NCBI GenBank assembly: GCA_041685915.1
Contig: JAWLEV010000045.1
Coordinates: forward strand, 1-21,196
Source of the DNA: JAWLEV01 sp041685915
GTDB lineage: Bacteria > Chloroflexota > Anaerolineae > UBA1429
Length of the DNA stretch: 21,196 nucleotides
Direction: 5' to 3'
Below are positions 8,213 through 15,537 of the stretch, in pieces; position 1 is the stretch's first letter; every line of letters starts with the position of its first letter. Under the pieces are notes generated by a model that had not been told where the DNA came from, ran no database searches, and worked only from the letters and a program-made list of their open reading frames with translations. The position numbers and the translations under genes were made by a program.

Positions 8213-9166
8213 CTATTTTTGCAGCGCCCGTCGCACCGTATGATACAGGTTCTCCGCCCGCATATTGGTCAGGCTCTCACAGGGGGCCTTCAACGCATCG
8301 GCCAGTTCCTGCGCCAGCCCTCGATCCAGGGATTGATGCTCCGTGTTGATCACCACAGAGTGAATGCGCCTTTGGGCAAAAAGATCCGCCACCAAAAGGG
8401 CCTCCTCGCGAGGGGGCATGCCCATCATGGACACGTTACCCGCCCCATCCGTAAGCAGGAACATCAGGGTTCGCAGATCGTCATTCTGACTCTCCTCCCG
8501 CTTGATCATCTGATAGGCCATGGAAAGACCTGCCGAGAGGGGCGTCTTTCCTCCCACCGGGATATCTCGCAGTGCTGCCTTGGCCATCTCCACGCTGGAC
8601 GTCGGAGGGAGAATGAGGGTTGCCGAATCCTTTTGAAAGGAGATCATGCATACGCGATCGCGCTTCTGATAGGCGTCGACCAAAAGGGACATGATCGCTC
8701 CCTTGGTAGCCTTCATGCGCTCGGCGGCGGCCATGGACCAACTGGCATCCACTACAAAGACGATCAGGTTCGACGCCTTGCGGACACGCACCTTACGCTG
8801 CAGATCTTTGCCGCGAATGGTGATGGCCGTATCGCCATGTTCCCGTTCACTCTGATGAATCGCCGCCTGCCGCACCGTAGCATCCAACGCGATGTCATCA
8901 TATCGCTCCCGTGCCGGGCGGGCATAGATATAGCGCCCGCGCTTGCGGGTGGTAATCGTATAACTGCGCCTACCTGCCGACCGCCGGGACGTTTTATCGA
9001 GAGGTGTTTTGAATCCCTGCGGCTTGAAGATATCGCCGACATCGACCGACTGCCCCTCTTGTCGAAGATGATCCAGGGCTCTTGTATCCGCGTGGTGCCC
9101 TCGCATGGGGACGTTCTCTGCGGGCGCCTGCGAATCAGCCTGCGCGTCCGCGCTCAGGGACTCGGT
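8213..9166 (-). CDS. chlD: Magnesium/cobalt chelatase ChlD-type VWA region (C-terminal part, reached by -1 frameshift)
   Basis: This frame carries a von Willebrand A domain with an intact MIDAS: DASWSM (D502, S504, S506 in full-length numbering), the conserved Thr in GGKTPLSAGL, and LLTDGAGN. It matches the C-terminal half of the medium subunit (ChlD/BchD/CobT-like) of AAA+ metal chelatases, which insert Mg into protoporphyrin or Co into cobyrinate-type rings together with a large subunit. Counted as a free gene it would start at ATG 9106, but only a weak AGAGA lies upstream. The frame is instead open back to the A9 run at 9166-9174. There it connects in the -1 frame with the upstream ATPase frame, giving a 679-residue protein of normal ChlD length with an Ala/Gln/Pro-rich linker. 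An ordinary separate gene or a sequencing indel are the alternatives. Confidence 0.82.
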   Translation of the reverse strand, partial: TESLSADAQADSQAPAENVPMRGHHADTRALDHLRQEGQSVDVGDIFKPQGFKTPLDKTSRRSAGRRSYTITTRKRGRYIYARPARERYDDIALDATVRQAAIHQSEREHGDTAITIRGKDLQRKVRVRKASNLIVFVVDASWSMAAAERMKATKGAIMSLLVDAYQKRDRVCMISFQKDSATLILPPTSSVEMAKAALRDIPVGGKTPLSAGLSMAYQMIKREESQNDDLRTLMFLLTDGAGNVSMMGMPPREEALLVADLFAQRRIHSVVINTEHQSLDRGLAQELADALKAPCESLTNMRAENLYHTVRRALQK

Positions 9167-9184
9167 TTTTTTTTACCCTCCAAC
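9140..9184 (-). promoter_or_regulatory. Probable programmed -1 frameshift site joining ChlI-like and ChlD-like frames
   Basis: On the minus strand a run of nine A (9174-9166) is read as three Lys codons just before the upstream frame terminates at TGA 9156-9154. The downstream VWA frame has a stop (TAA at 9175-9173) at the start of the run and is open from there, so only a -1 shift inside the run joins them. An SD-like GGAGGG abuts the run and CGGAG lies about 13 nt further up. Eight nt downstream, 9157-9140 can fold as CTG-A-GCG, loop CGGA, CGC-G-CAG. Published work (Antonov and colleagues) reports programmed frameshifting in chlD genes producing both chelatase subunits. Transcriptional slippage on A9 is an equally good mechanism. 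Confidence 0.72.
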
Positions 9185-10251
9185 ACGCTCCGCTCCACGC
9201 GTTGACGCTCCGAGGGTCCCTCGCCGTCATCGCGTGCCTCTTCCAACCGCTGTTCCAACACGGCCATCTTGCTGTCCGTGTCCTCAAAGGGTTGCCGTCG
9301 CAAACGATGGGGCAGGGCAAGCTCCGCTGCCAGCAGGATGTCCGTATTATCGATAGTCTCACGACCTCCGAACGCCGCGTGGGCCAGAGCCGCCTTCAAG
9401 ATGACGATATCGGCCCGGTGTCCGTCCACCTCCATCTCGCTAGTAAGCTCGGCGATGAAATACAGATCCTCCGGCTCATACGTGACCTCGGGCAACATCT
9501 CCCGCGCCCGAGCGATACGCTCGGAGAGCATGGCCTCCATCTCAGACCACTGCTGATAAAAGGCCTCAGGATCCTCCTCATATCTAAGGCGGCGATTGAC
9601 TATCTCCACACGGGCGTCCGGGTCCAGGATGCCCTGGATGTCCACACAGAGAGCGAAGCGATCCAACAACTGGGGACGCAACTCCCCCTCCTCCGGGTTC
9701 ATAGTACCCACCAAGATGAATCGGGCGGGGTGAGAAAAGGATATCCCTTCCCGCTCCACCACGTTGATACCCATGGCTGCCGAGTCCAACAACAGATCCA
9801 CCACGTGGTCGTCCAGGAGGTTGACCTCATCCACGTACAGGAGCCCGCGGTTCGCTGTGGCCAGAACGCCGGGCTCAAAACGGCGTTCGCCGTGCTTGAT
9901 GGCCCGTTCCATATCCAGGGTTCCCACCACCCTGTCCTCCGTAGCGCTGACGGGCAGATCCACAAACCGCGTCCTCGTCTGCTCCACAGGCAGGGATTGC
10001 TGGGTCCTAAAGCGCTCGCGGCACGTATCACACATCTGTTCAGGATCGTTCGGATTGCAGTTAAAGGGGCAATCGGCGACGACCTCTATCTCGGGCAGCA
10101 GAGCCGCCAGGGCCCGCGCCGCCGTGGACTTGGCCGTGCCGCGCTCGCCACGAATGAGAACGCCCCCAATCTGCGGACTGATGGCATTCAATACCAGGGC
10201 GCGCTTCATGCGCTCCTGACCTACGATGGCTGTAAAAGGGAAAACTCGCAT
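9154..10251 (-). CDS. chlI: Magnesium/cobalt chelatase AAA+ ATPase (ChlI-like small subunit; zero-frame product of chlD)
   Basis: The 365-residue zero-frame product is a complete AAA+ chelatase ATPase. FPFTAIVGQ is at 4-12, Walker A GERGTAKST at 35-43, Walker B LLYVDEVN at 137-144, then VGTMNPEEGELRPQLLDRF with sensor and arginine-finger elements, and a helical lid with GHRADI. Four cysteines (C61, C65, C74, C77) in CPFNC and CDTC could bind a metal; similar clusters occur in related chelatases. The start at 10251 is preferred because AGGTGA lies 8 nt upstream. ATG 10260 and GTG 10263 would add three or four residues ahead of the family N terminus. The frame ends GKKKPSP, in the A9 run. In genomes lacking a free chlI, this short product is proposed to serve as the small subunit. 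No large subunit (cobN/chlH) is in the window. Confidence 0.88.
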   Translation of the reverse strand: MRVFPFTAIVGQERMKRALVLNAISPQIGGVLIRGERGTAKSTAARALAALLPEIEVVADCPFNCNPNDPEQMCDTCRERFRTQQSLPVEQTRTRFVDLPVSATEDRVVGTLDMERAIKHGERRFEPGVLATANRGLLYVDEVNLLDDHVVDLLLDSAAMGINVVEREGISFSHPARFILVGTMNPEEGELRPQLLDRFALCVDIQGILDPDARVEIVNRRLRYEEDPEAFYQQWSEMEAMLSERIARAREMLPEVTYEPEDLYFIAELTSEMEVDGHRADIVILKAALAHAAFGGRETIDNTDILLAAELALPHRLRRQPFEDTDSKMAVLEQRLEEARDDGEGPSERQRVERSVLEGKKKPSP

Positions 10252-10291
10252 AAAAGGCATCACCTATTATCGATAAGCACATAACAGATCA

Positions 10292-10320
10292 AGTATAGGC
10301 GGCTTGTTTCTCCATGTCAA
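10292..10320 (-). promoter_or_regulatory. sigma70-type promoter for the chelatase operon
   Basis: On the minus strand TTGACA (10320-10315) and TATACT (10297-10292) are separated by 17 nt. The leader is about 35 nt to the preferred start at 10251. It diverges from the rbsK promoter, with only 20 bp between the two -35 boxes. Confidence 0.82.
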
Positions 10321-10340
10321 TTCGGGAAGAACCCTCCGCT

Positions 10341-10369
10341 TTGACGAGGGGCAGCGATGCGGGTAGAAT
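10341..10369 (+). promoter_or_regulatory. sigma70-type promoter for the rbsK-acoX-lpdA operon
   Basis: TTGACG at 10341-10346 and TAGAAT at 10364-10369 are separated by 17 nt. The predicted start near 10376 leaves a leader of about 33 nt with AAGGAGA ahead of ATG 10409. No clear operator lies in the shared 157-bp region. Confidence 0.78.
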
Positions 10370-10408
10370 CGTCATGCAGCTTGGCAAAGAAGGAGACAAG
10401 ACGAGATC

Positions 10409-11332
10409 ATGCCCGAGATAGCCGTTGTGGGGAGCCTGAATATGGATCTTGTCGTGCGCACCGAGGAGATGCCCCGTCCAGGAGAAACAGTCCATGGTCG
10501 GGAATTCACCACCATACCGGGCGGCAAGGGCGCCAACCAGGCCGCTGCCGCGGCAAAGTTGGGGGCAGAGGTGGAGATGGTCGGCCGCGTCGGGGGGGAC
10601 GATTTCGGCACCAGCATCCTGGACAACATGCGCGCCCAGGGCGTGGGCACATCCCACATCGTGCGAGATGCCGAGACCCCCAGCGGCATCGCCATGATCA
10701 TCGTGGACCGTGCCGGAGAGAACGCCATCGTCGTCGCGCCGGGGGCCAATGGGCAGGTGACCATGCAGGACGTGCATGCGTCGCAAAAGGTCCTGGCAGA
10801 GACGCCTTATGTCATCATGCAGTTCGAGATCCCCCTCCCCGTGGTGCGCGAAACCATCGGCCTGGCCAACCAGTTCGGCTCCCGCGTCATCCTGAACCCC
10901 GCGCCAGCCTACCCCGTCTCCTCTGACTTTTTCGAGGGCCTGTACTGCCTGGTCGTCAACGAGACGGAGGCGGAGACCTTTACAGGACTGGCGGTGGACG
11001 ATCTGGATGCCGCCCGAGAGGCCGGGCGTGCACTGCGAGAGCAGGGCATACCCGTCGTGGTGATAACCCTGGGCGCAAAGGGTGCTCTCCTGCTGAGGGA
11101 GGAACGTACAATACATGTGCCGGCCCACCAGGTCGACGTGGTAGATACGACGGCGGCCGGCGACGCCTTTGTCGGAGGACTGGCCGTAGGCCTGCTTCGC
11201 GGCCTCGAGGTAGCGGAAGCGGTGCGTTATGCCACCTGTGCCGGCACCCTGGCGACCACCGTGCTCGGGGCCCAGACGTCCCTTCCCTCGGAAGAACAGG
11301 TCGACGAGTTCTACAGGAAAGGAGCCCCCTGA
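10409..11332 (+). CDS. rbsK: Ribokinase (PfkB family)
   Basis: The 307-residue PfkB carbohydrate kinase phosphorylates D-ribose at O5, feeding the pentose phosphate pathway. It shows the N-terminal signature GSLNMDLVV followed by IPGGKGANQA (about 36-45), the substrate-lid contacts, and the C-terminal DTTAAGDAFVGG. There the AAGD anion hole with catalytic Asp matches the DTTAAGD form typical of ribokinases rather than the DTTGAGD of many other PfkB kinases. NPAP and VNETEAE are also ribokinase-like. Length and end are normal. An AAGGAGA motif precedes the ATG. It is first in a tight (+) operon, with the acoX-like gene five nt behind. Other sugars or nucleosides remain possible substrates. With araD and the GH4 gene nearby it fits pentose catabolism. 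Confidence 0.9.
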   Translation: MPEIAVVGSLNMDLVVRTEEMPRPGETVHGREFTTIPGGKGANQAAAAAKLGAEVEMVGRVGGDDFGTSILDNMRAQGVGTSHIVRDAETPSGIAMIIVDRAGENAIVVAPGANGQVTMQDVHASQKVLAETPYVIMQFEIPLPVVRETIGLANQFGSRVILNPAPAYPVSSDFFEGLYCLVVNETEAETFTGLAVDDLDAAREAGRALREQGIPVVVITLGAKGALLLREERTIHVPAHQVDVVDTTAAGDAFVGGLAVGLLRGLEVAEAVRYATCAGTLATTVLGAQTSLPSEEQVDEFYRKGAP

Positions 11333-11337
11333 GCGCG

Positions 11338-12342
11338 ATGGATCCCGTGGTGGGCCTCATCGCCAACCCGGCGGCAGGCAAGGATATACGGCGCCTGGTG
11401 GCCCATGCCACCACGGTGGGCAATCAGAGCAAGATGAGAAACATACGCCGCGTCCTCGTCGGGCTGGGGGCCATGGGTGTGGGACGGGTACTGGTCATGC
11501 CCGAGCGGCTACATCTGGGTAGCAGAGCCTATGAAAATCTCAACGTCCAGGGGGATGTCCCCGTAGTAGAGATGCTGGATATGCCCGCCACCAACGAGGC
11601 GGAGGACTCGGAACGGGCAGCCTCCCTTTTGCACCGGGCAGGTGTTGGCTGCATCCTCGTCCTTGGAGGCGACGGCACCATACGCGCGGTCTCCAAAGGA
11701 GCCAATGATACGCCCCTCCTTCCCCTGTCCACGGGTACAAACAACGTGCTGCCCGGTTGCGTGGAAGGGACGATTGCCGGCCTGGCGGCTGGAGCTTTGG
11801 CCAGGGAAGCGTTCCCTCTTCAGGAGGTGGCCTTTCGCCACAAGTGGCTGGAGGTCTCCATCAACGGGGATCCCCGCGACCGGGCCCTGGTGGACGCGGC
11901 GATACTGCGAGGGCACTTTATCGGCTCCCGCGCCGTGTGGGACGTGGGGGCCGTACGACAGATCGTGGTCACCCGCGCCGGCCTGGACAGCACGGGGCTC
12001 TCGGCCATCGCCGCCGTGGTGTGTCCCATCTCGCCCAAACAAGAGCAGGGCGCCAACCTTTTTCTCTCTCCCGAGGCTGGGCGTCACGTATTGGCACCCA
12101 TCGCTCCAGGCCTGATCCGCCCCGTGGGCATCGCATCATCCCACATCCTGGACGCAGGAGACACGGTGACCACCGAGGCGGAGGAATGGATGATCCTCGC
12201 CCTGGACGGCGAGCGCGAGTTCGCGGTTCAAAAAGGCGACCGCATCTCTATCACGTTGCACCTGGACGGTCCCTGGATCGTGGTTCCGCGCCGCGTCACG
12301 GAACAGATGACTGCTCAGCGGCTATTCGATATACCCGCTTGA
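11338..12342 (+). CDS. AcoX-like ATP-NAD kinase-fold protein
   Basis: The 334-residue product carries NAD-kinase/diacylglycerol-kinase fold motifs: LIANPAAGKDIRRLVA at 7-22, the ATP-binding VLGGDGTIR at 108-116, and the LSTGTNN loop at 130-136. The C-terminal half (about 155-330) is a beta-rich NAD-kinase-like domain ending in DGPWIVVPRR. This matches the AcoX family, found in acetoin-dehydrogenase (aco) operons and beside other 2-oxoacid dehydrogenase genes, whose reaction is not established. The following gene is dihydrolipoyl dehydrogenase, in keeping with that association, but the E1 and E2 genes are not here. AGGAG lies 13 nt upstream of ATG 11338, a rather long spacing that fits translational coupling to rbsK. 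A true NAD+ kinase is less likely given the aco-like context and sequence. Confidence 0.78.
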   Translation: MDPVVGLIANPAAGKDIRRLVAHATTVGNQSKMRNIRRVLVGLGAMGVGRVLVMPERLHLGSRAYENLNVQGDVPVVEMLDMPATNEAEDSERAASLLHRAGVGCILVLGGDGTIRAVSKGANDTPLLPLSTGTNNVLPGCVEGTIAGLAAGALAREAFPLQEVAFRHKWLEVSINGDPRDRALVDAAILRGHFIGSRAVWDVGAVRQIVVTRAGLDSTGLSAIAAVVCPISPKQEQGANLFLSPEAGRHVLAPIAPGLIRPVGIASSHILDAGDTVTTEAEEWMILALDGEREFAVQKGDRISITLHLDGPWIVVPRRVTEQMTAQRLFDIPA

Positions 12343-12380
12343 CGAGAATAAACCAATTCTAGTTTTTTCAGGAGGAATTC

Positions 12381-13775
12381 ATGACACGTGCTGATATCGC
12401 CATCATCGGTAGCGGGCCCGGCGGCTATGTCGCGGCCCTGCGAGCCGCTCAACTGGACGCAGAGGTCGTCTGCATCGAGCGGGACCGCGTGGGAGGTGTA
12501 TGCCTGAACTGGGGCTGCATCCCCACCAAGAGCCTGCTACGCAGCGCAGAGATCTATGCCCTGGCCAAAGAGACCGAGGAGTTTGGCGTCGTCGTGGGGG
12601 AGCCCCGAATCGACTGGCAAAAGATGCAGGAGCGCAAGACACAGGCTGTAGAGCAACTCGTGAACGGCACCAAGATGCTGCTGGATCGTGCGGGGGTGAA
12701 CATCATCAAGGGGGAAGCCTCTTTTGCGCGAGCCAACGTACTGCGGGTCCAATCGGACAAAGGGGAAGAGACGGTAGAAGCGGATAACATCATCATCGCC
12801 ACGGGCTCGCGTCCCCTCCGTCTTCCCATTCCCGGGCTGGACGATCCCCGCGTCGTCGACTCCAAGGGCGCCCTGTCCCTGGATCCTCTGCCTGAGAGCA
12901 TCTGCATCATCGGTGCAGGCGCCATTGGCATCGAGTTCGCCAGCCTTTTCAATACACTGGGCGTGGATGTGACCGTGGTAGAGATGTTATCGCACCTGGC
13001 CCCCCTCATGGACGCCTCCATCGGCGAGGGATTGGCCTGGAGCTTTGAGCAAAAGGGCATCAAGATACTGACCGACACGCGGGTTACCCGCCTGGATAAC
13101 ACCAACGACGGCCTGTTGGTGTATATGGAGGGGCCCGACGGCGAGGAGCAAGTGGAGGTCGAGCGAGCACTGTCCGCCGTGGGGCGCGCGCCCAACGTGG
13201 AGGACCTGGGATTGGAGGTGTTGGGACTTGACCCCACGCGCCAGGGAATCGATGTTGATAACCGCATGCGCACCGCCGCCCCCGACGTCTATGCCATCGG
13301 CGACGTGGCGGCAGAGGGACCCATGCTGGCCCACGTGGCCTCTCACCAGGGGATCGTGGCTGTGGAGGACGCCATGGGCCTGCCCGCGGCCATGGACTAT
13401 ACCGCGGTGCCCAGTTGCATCTTTTCCACACCCGAGGCAGCCAGCGTGGGACTGTCAGAGGAGCAAGCTCGCGAGCAGGGATATGACGTGGAGGTGGGCA
13501 CCTTTGCCCTGGCGAATAACGGTAAAGCCGTCACCATGGGTGAGACCGATGGCTTTATCAAGTTTGTCGCCGAGGCAGAATATGACGCCGTGCTCGGCGT
13601 ACACATCGTGGGGCCCCATGCCAGCGACCTCATCCTAGAAAACATCCTGGGCATCAACCTGGAGGTCACCCTGGACGAGATAGAGGATACCATCCATCCC
13701 CATCCCACCCTGGGCGAGGCCATCGGCGAGGCGGCTCTGGCCGTCCGTAACCGCGCCCTGCAGGTGCCGGGCTAG
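12381..13775 (+). CDS. lpdA: Dihydrolipoyl dehydrogenase (E3)
   Basis: The 464-residue FAD flavoenzyme reoxidises dihydrolipoyl groups of 2-oxoacid dehydrogenase, acetoin dehydrogenase or glycine cleavage complexes, reducing NAD+. It shows GSGPGGYVAA at 10-19 for FAD, the redox-active pair C41/C46 in GGVCLNWGCIPTK, and the second Rossmann motif GAGAIGIEFAS for NAD. YAIGDVA and the C-terminal HPHPTLGE follow, the last holding the His441/Glu446 catalytic pair. Length is typical and there is no N-terminal lipoyl domain. AGGAGGA precedes the ATG by five nt. The gene lies 38 bp behind the acoX-like gene in the rbsK operon. No E1 or E2 gene is in the window, so the partner complex must be encoded elsewhere. 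Confidence 0.95.
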   Translation: MTRADIAIIGSGPGGYVAALRAAQLDAEVVCIERDRVGGVCLNWGCIPTKSLLRSAEIYALAKETEEFGVVVGEPRIDWQKMQERKTQAVEQLVNGTKMLLDRAGVNIIKGEASFARANVLRVQSDKGEETVEADNIIIATGSRPLRLPIPGLDDPRVVDSKGALSLDPLPESICIIGAGAIGIEFASLFNTLGVDVTVVEMLSHLAPLMDASIGEGLAWSFEQKGIKILTDTRVTRLDNTNDGLLVYMEGPDGEEQVEVERALSAVGRAPNVEDLGLEVLGLDPTRQGIDVDNRMRTAAPDVYAIGDVAAEGPMLAHVASHQGIVAVEDAMGLPAAMDYTAVPSCIFSTPEAASVGLSEEQAREQGYDVEVGTFALANNGKAVTMGETDGFIKFVAEAEYDAVLGVHIVGPHASDLILENILGINLEVTLDEIEDTIHPHPTLGEAIGEAALAVRNRALQVPG

Positions 13776-13813
13776 ATCCCCCGGAACAGTTGGGGCTCAT
13801 AGGGGGAAAACAC

Positions 13814-13838
13814 GGGGGATATGCGTAGCATATCCCCC
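13814..13838. repeat. Perfect palindrome with GTA loop after lpdA
   Basis: An 11-bp perfect stem (GGGGGATATGC against GCATATCCCCC) with a 3-nt GTA loop lies 39 nt past the lpdA stop. It has no T run, so it is at best a weak terminator. It has the same build as the palindrome over the topA stop (17536-17562), with G5/C5 ends and a GCGTAGC centre, so the two look like members of one family. Confidence 0.75.
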
Positions 13839-14021
13839 TTCGCCTCCCAGACCCATTTATGCTATTATAAATACGAGCCGTCGTACCCCCAATATCCTCG
13901 TGGCTCACAAAAGCCTGCAGCAGCACAGGATCGCGCTCTATTGCGGCACCCTGCATCAAAGCAGACGGGGGCCGCCATGGAAAGAGAAAATAGATGACAA
14001 GGTTGAGATAGGGATACACTC

Positions 14022-14741
14022 ATGAGTGACGGAATTGAACACCAGAGTTGGCGTGTGTCAGCTCCGTTCTATCATCTGAGCTACATCGATATCGCCCATC
14101 ATCTGGATGAAGCGTTATTCGCATATCTTGCCGATAAGGTACAGGGGGCTGTGGTGGCCGATTGCGGCTGCGGGCCAGGCGTCGTGGTGGAGAAATTCCT
14201 TCAGCGAGGTGCATCCCGCGTGATCGGCGTGGATTTGAATAAAGCCATGCTACAGCAGACGAGGGAGCGCGTGTCGCGGGCCGTCGATAAGGGCCAGGTC
14301 CAGACAGTGCAGGCAGCCTTTGAACCCAGCCTATTCCCTCACCTACAAAAACAGTACCTGGACGGCCAGGGATTCGACGTCATCCTCTTTAAGCGCAGCC
14401 TATACATGGGTCGAGCACAAGCACTTTCCGTGCTGCGGGCGGCGGCAAACGGCCTTAACGACGACGGCATATTGGCGGTAATCCATGGCAAGCGCTCACT
14501 AAAATATTACGCTTTTGGACCGGGCATGCGCCCCATGCCCTACACACCCTATCATCTCTTTAACCGCACCATCAGCAAGCTGGGAGAATGGTTCGGCATC
14601 GGCAACTATAAGCTGTACACAGAAAAGGGGTTACTCGATCTGCTGTGCGAGGCGGCTCCCAAGTACCAGGTGGAAAAGATCCCCAGCGAACAACACGCCT
14701 ATAATCTGGGCGCGATAAGGGCCGAACACTCTCAAACCTAG
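14022..14741 (+). CDS. Class I SAM-dependent methyltransferase
   Basis: The 239-residue protein has the Rossmann methyltransferase motif I VVADCGCGPG at 44-53. It has an acidic end of strand 2 (VIGVDLNKAML), a motif II-like QAAFEPSLF region, and FDVILFKRSLYM as motif IV. The substrate-facing C-terminal half (MRPMPYTPYHLF, KLGEWFGIGNYKLYTEKGL) is not one I can assign. It is cytosolic, with no signal or membrane segment. The ATG at 14022 has only a weak GGGAT ahead. The next gene, the SagB-type nitroreductase, begins 22 bp downstream and topA 48 bp after that, so the three may form one transcript. The 246-bp gap upstream holds the palindrome at 13814-13838 and an AT-rich TATTATAAAT near 13864 without a matching -35 box. 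Confidence 0.8.
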   Translation: MSDGIEHQSWRVSAPFYHLSYIDIAHHLDEALFAYLADKVQGAVVADCGCGPGVVVEKFLQRGASRVIGVDLNKAMLQQTRERVSRAVDKGQVQTVQAAFEPSLFPHLQKQYLDGQGFDVILFKRSLYMGRAQALSVLRAAANGLNDDGILAVIHGKRSLKYYAFGPGMRPMPYTPYHLFNRTISKLGEWFGIGNYKLYTEKGLLDLLCEAAPKYQVEKIPSEQHAYNLGAIRAEHSQT

Positions 14742-14763
14742 TTCTGAGAGGAGGGATCGATCT

Positions 14764-15489
14764 ATGATGGCAGAGATAAAAAAGTTTTGGTGGCCCCTGG
14801 GACTAGTCCTCGTCGTGGCCGTCCTGGCCATGGCCTTTTTGTCCAGAGGATCGAACGATCACGCGCCGGAACCGGAGGAGGCCGAGGGCAACAAGGGTAT
14901 CACCCTTCCCCAGCCACAGCGTGAGAGCGATACCTCGATAGAGGCGGCGCTGCGGCAGCGACGCTCCATCCGCGACTATGGGAAAGGGCCCCTCGCCCTG
15001 GAGGAGGTGGGCCAGCTTCTTTGGGCGGCCCAGGGCATCACCGACGAGCGGGGCTACCGCACGGCACCCTCGGCGGGCGCCCTCTATCCCCTGGAACTCT
15101 ATGTCGTGGTGGGAGAGGTGGAGACGCTGGACCCGGGCGTCTACCATTACGACCCACAGAATCACGCGCTGGAGCCCGTGGCCGAGGACGACCGGCGTCA
15201 GGCGCTGACGAAGGAAGCCCTGGGACAGGCCTATATCGGCCGGGGTGCCATCGACATCGTCTTTACCGGCATCTATGAACGCACCACGGGCAAGTACGGC
15301 CACCGGGGGAGGCGCTACGTGCACATGGAGGCCGGCCACGCTGCCCAGAACGTCTACCTACAGTGCGTATCATTGGAATTGGGGACCGTCGTGGTGGGCG
15401 CCTTTGGGGATGAAGGTGTGCAGGACGTCCTCGAGTTGCCGGAGGAACGGGTTCCCCTCTATATTATGCCCGTGGGTAGATTGCCTTAA
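14764..15489 (+). CDS. SagB-type nitroreductase-family oxidoreductase with N-terminal membrane anchor
   Basis: The 241-residue product has a nitroreductase/ThcOx-like FMN domain: RRSIRDYG at 66-73 and RTAPSAGALYPLELYVV at 99-115, the hallmark of the SagB/thiazole-oxidase branch. GVYHYDPQNHAL and EAGHAAQNVYLQ follow. SagB relatives oxidise azolines in peptide natural products, but most genomic copies have unknown substrates. Residues 1-30 (MMAEIKK, then a 17-residue hydrophobic run) form an anchor or signal. The positive side is N-terminal, so the flavin domain would face outward, which is unusual for an FMN enzyme. An acidic linker (31-45) follows. GGAGG precedes the ATG pair at 14764/14767. 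No YcaO cyclodehydratase or precursor peptide is nearby, so a peptide-maturation role is unsupported here. Confidence 0.82.
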   Translation: MMAEIKKFWWPLGLVLVVAVLAMAFLSRGSNDHAPEPEEAEGNKGITLPQPQRESDTSIEAALRQRRSIRDYGKGPLALEEVGQLLWAAQGITDERGYRTAPSAGALYPLELYVVVGEVETLDPGVYHYDPQNHALEPVAEDDRRQALTKEALGQAYIGRGAIDIVFTGIYERTTGKYGHRGRRYVHMEAGHAAQNVYLQCVSLELGTVVVGAFGDEGVQDVLELPEERVPLYIMPVGRLP

Positions 15490-15537
15490 GCAGGACGCAT
15501 GCGTGCATCATGCTGATACTATGAGGAGTTGTCTCAG

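Noticed and set aside
9082..10284. A 400-codon plus-strand frame opposite the chelatase ATPase, and a 328-codon one at 8219-9205
   Set aside because: They lie antisense to strongly conserved chelatase domains, show no recognisable motifs, are rich in His/Arg/Gln in the manner of GC-rich antisense frames, and have no ribosome binding sites.
14764..15489. A thiazole/oxazole-modified peptide gene cluster around the SagB-like gene
   Set aside because: No YcaO cyclodehydratase, precursor peptide or transporter is present between 14022 and 17545.
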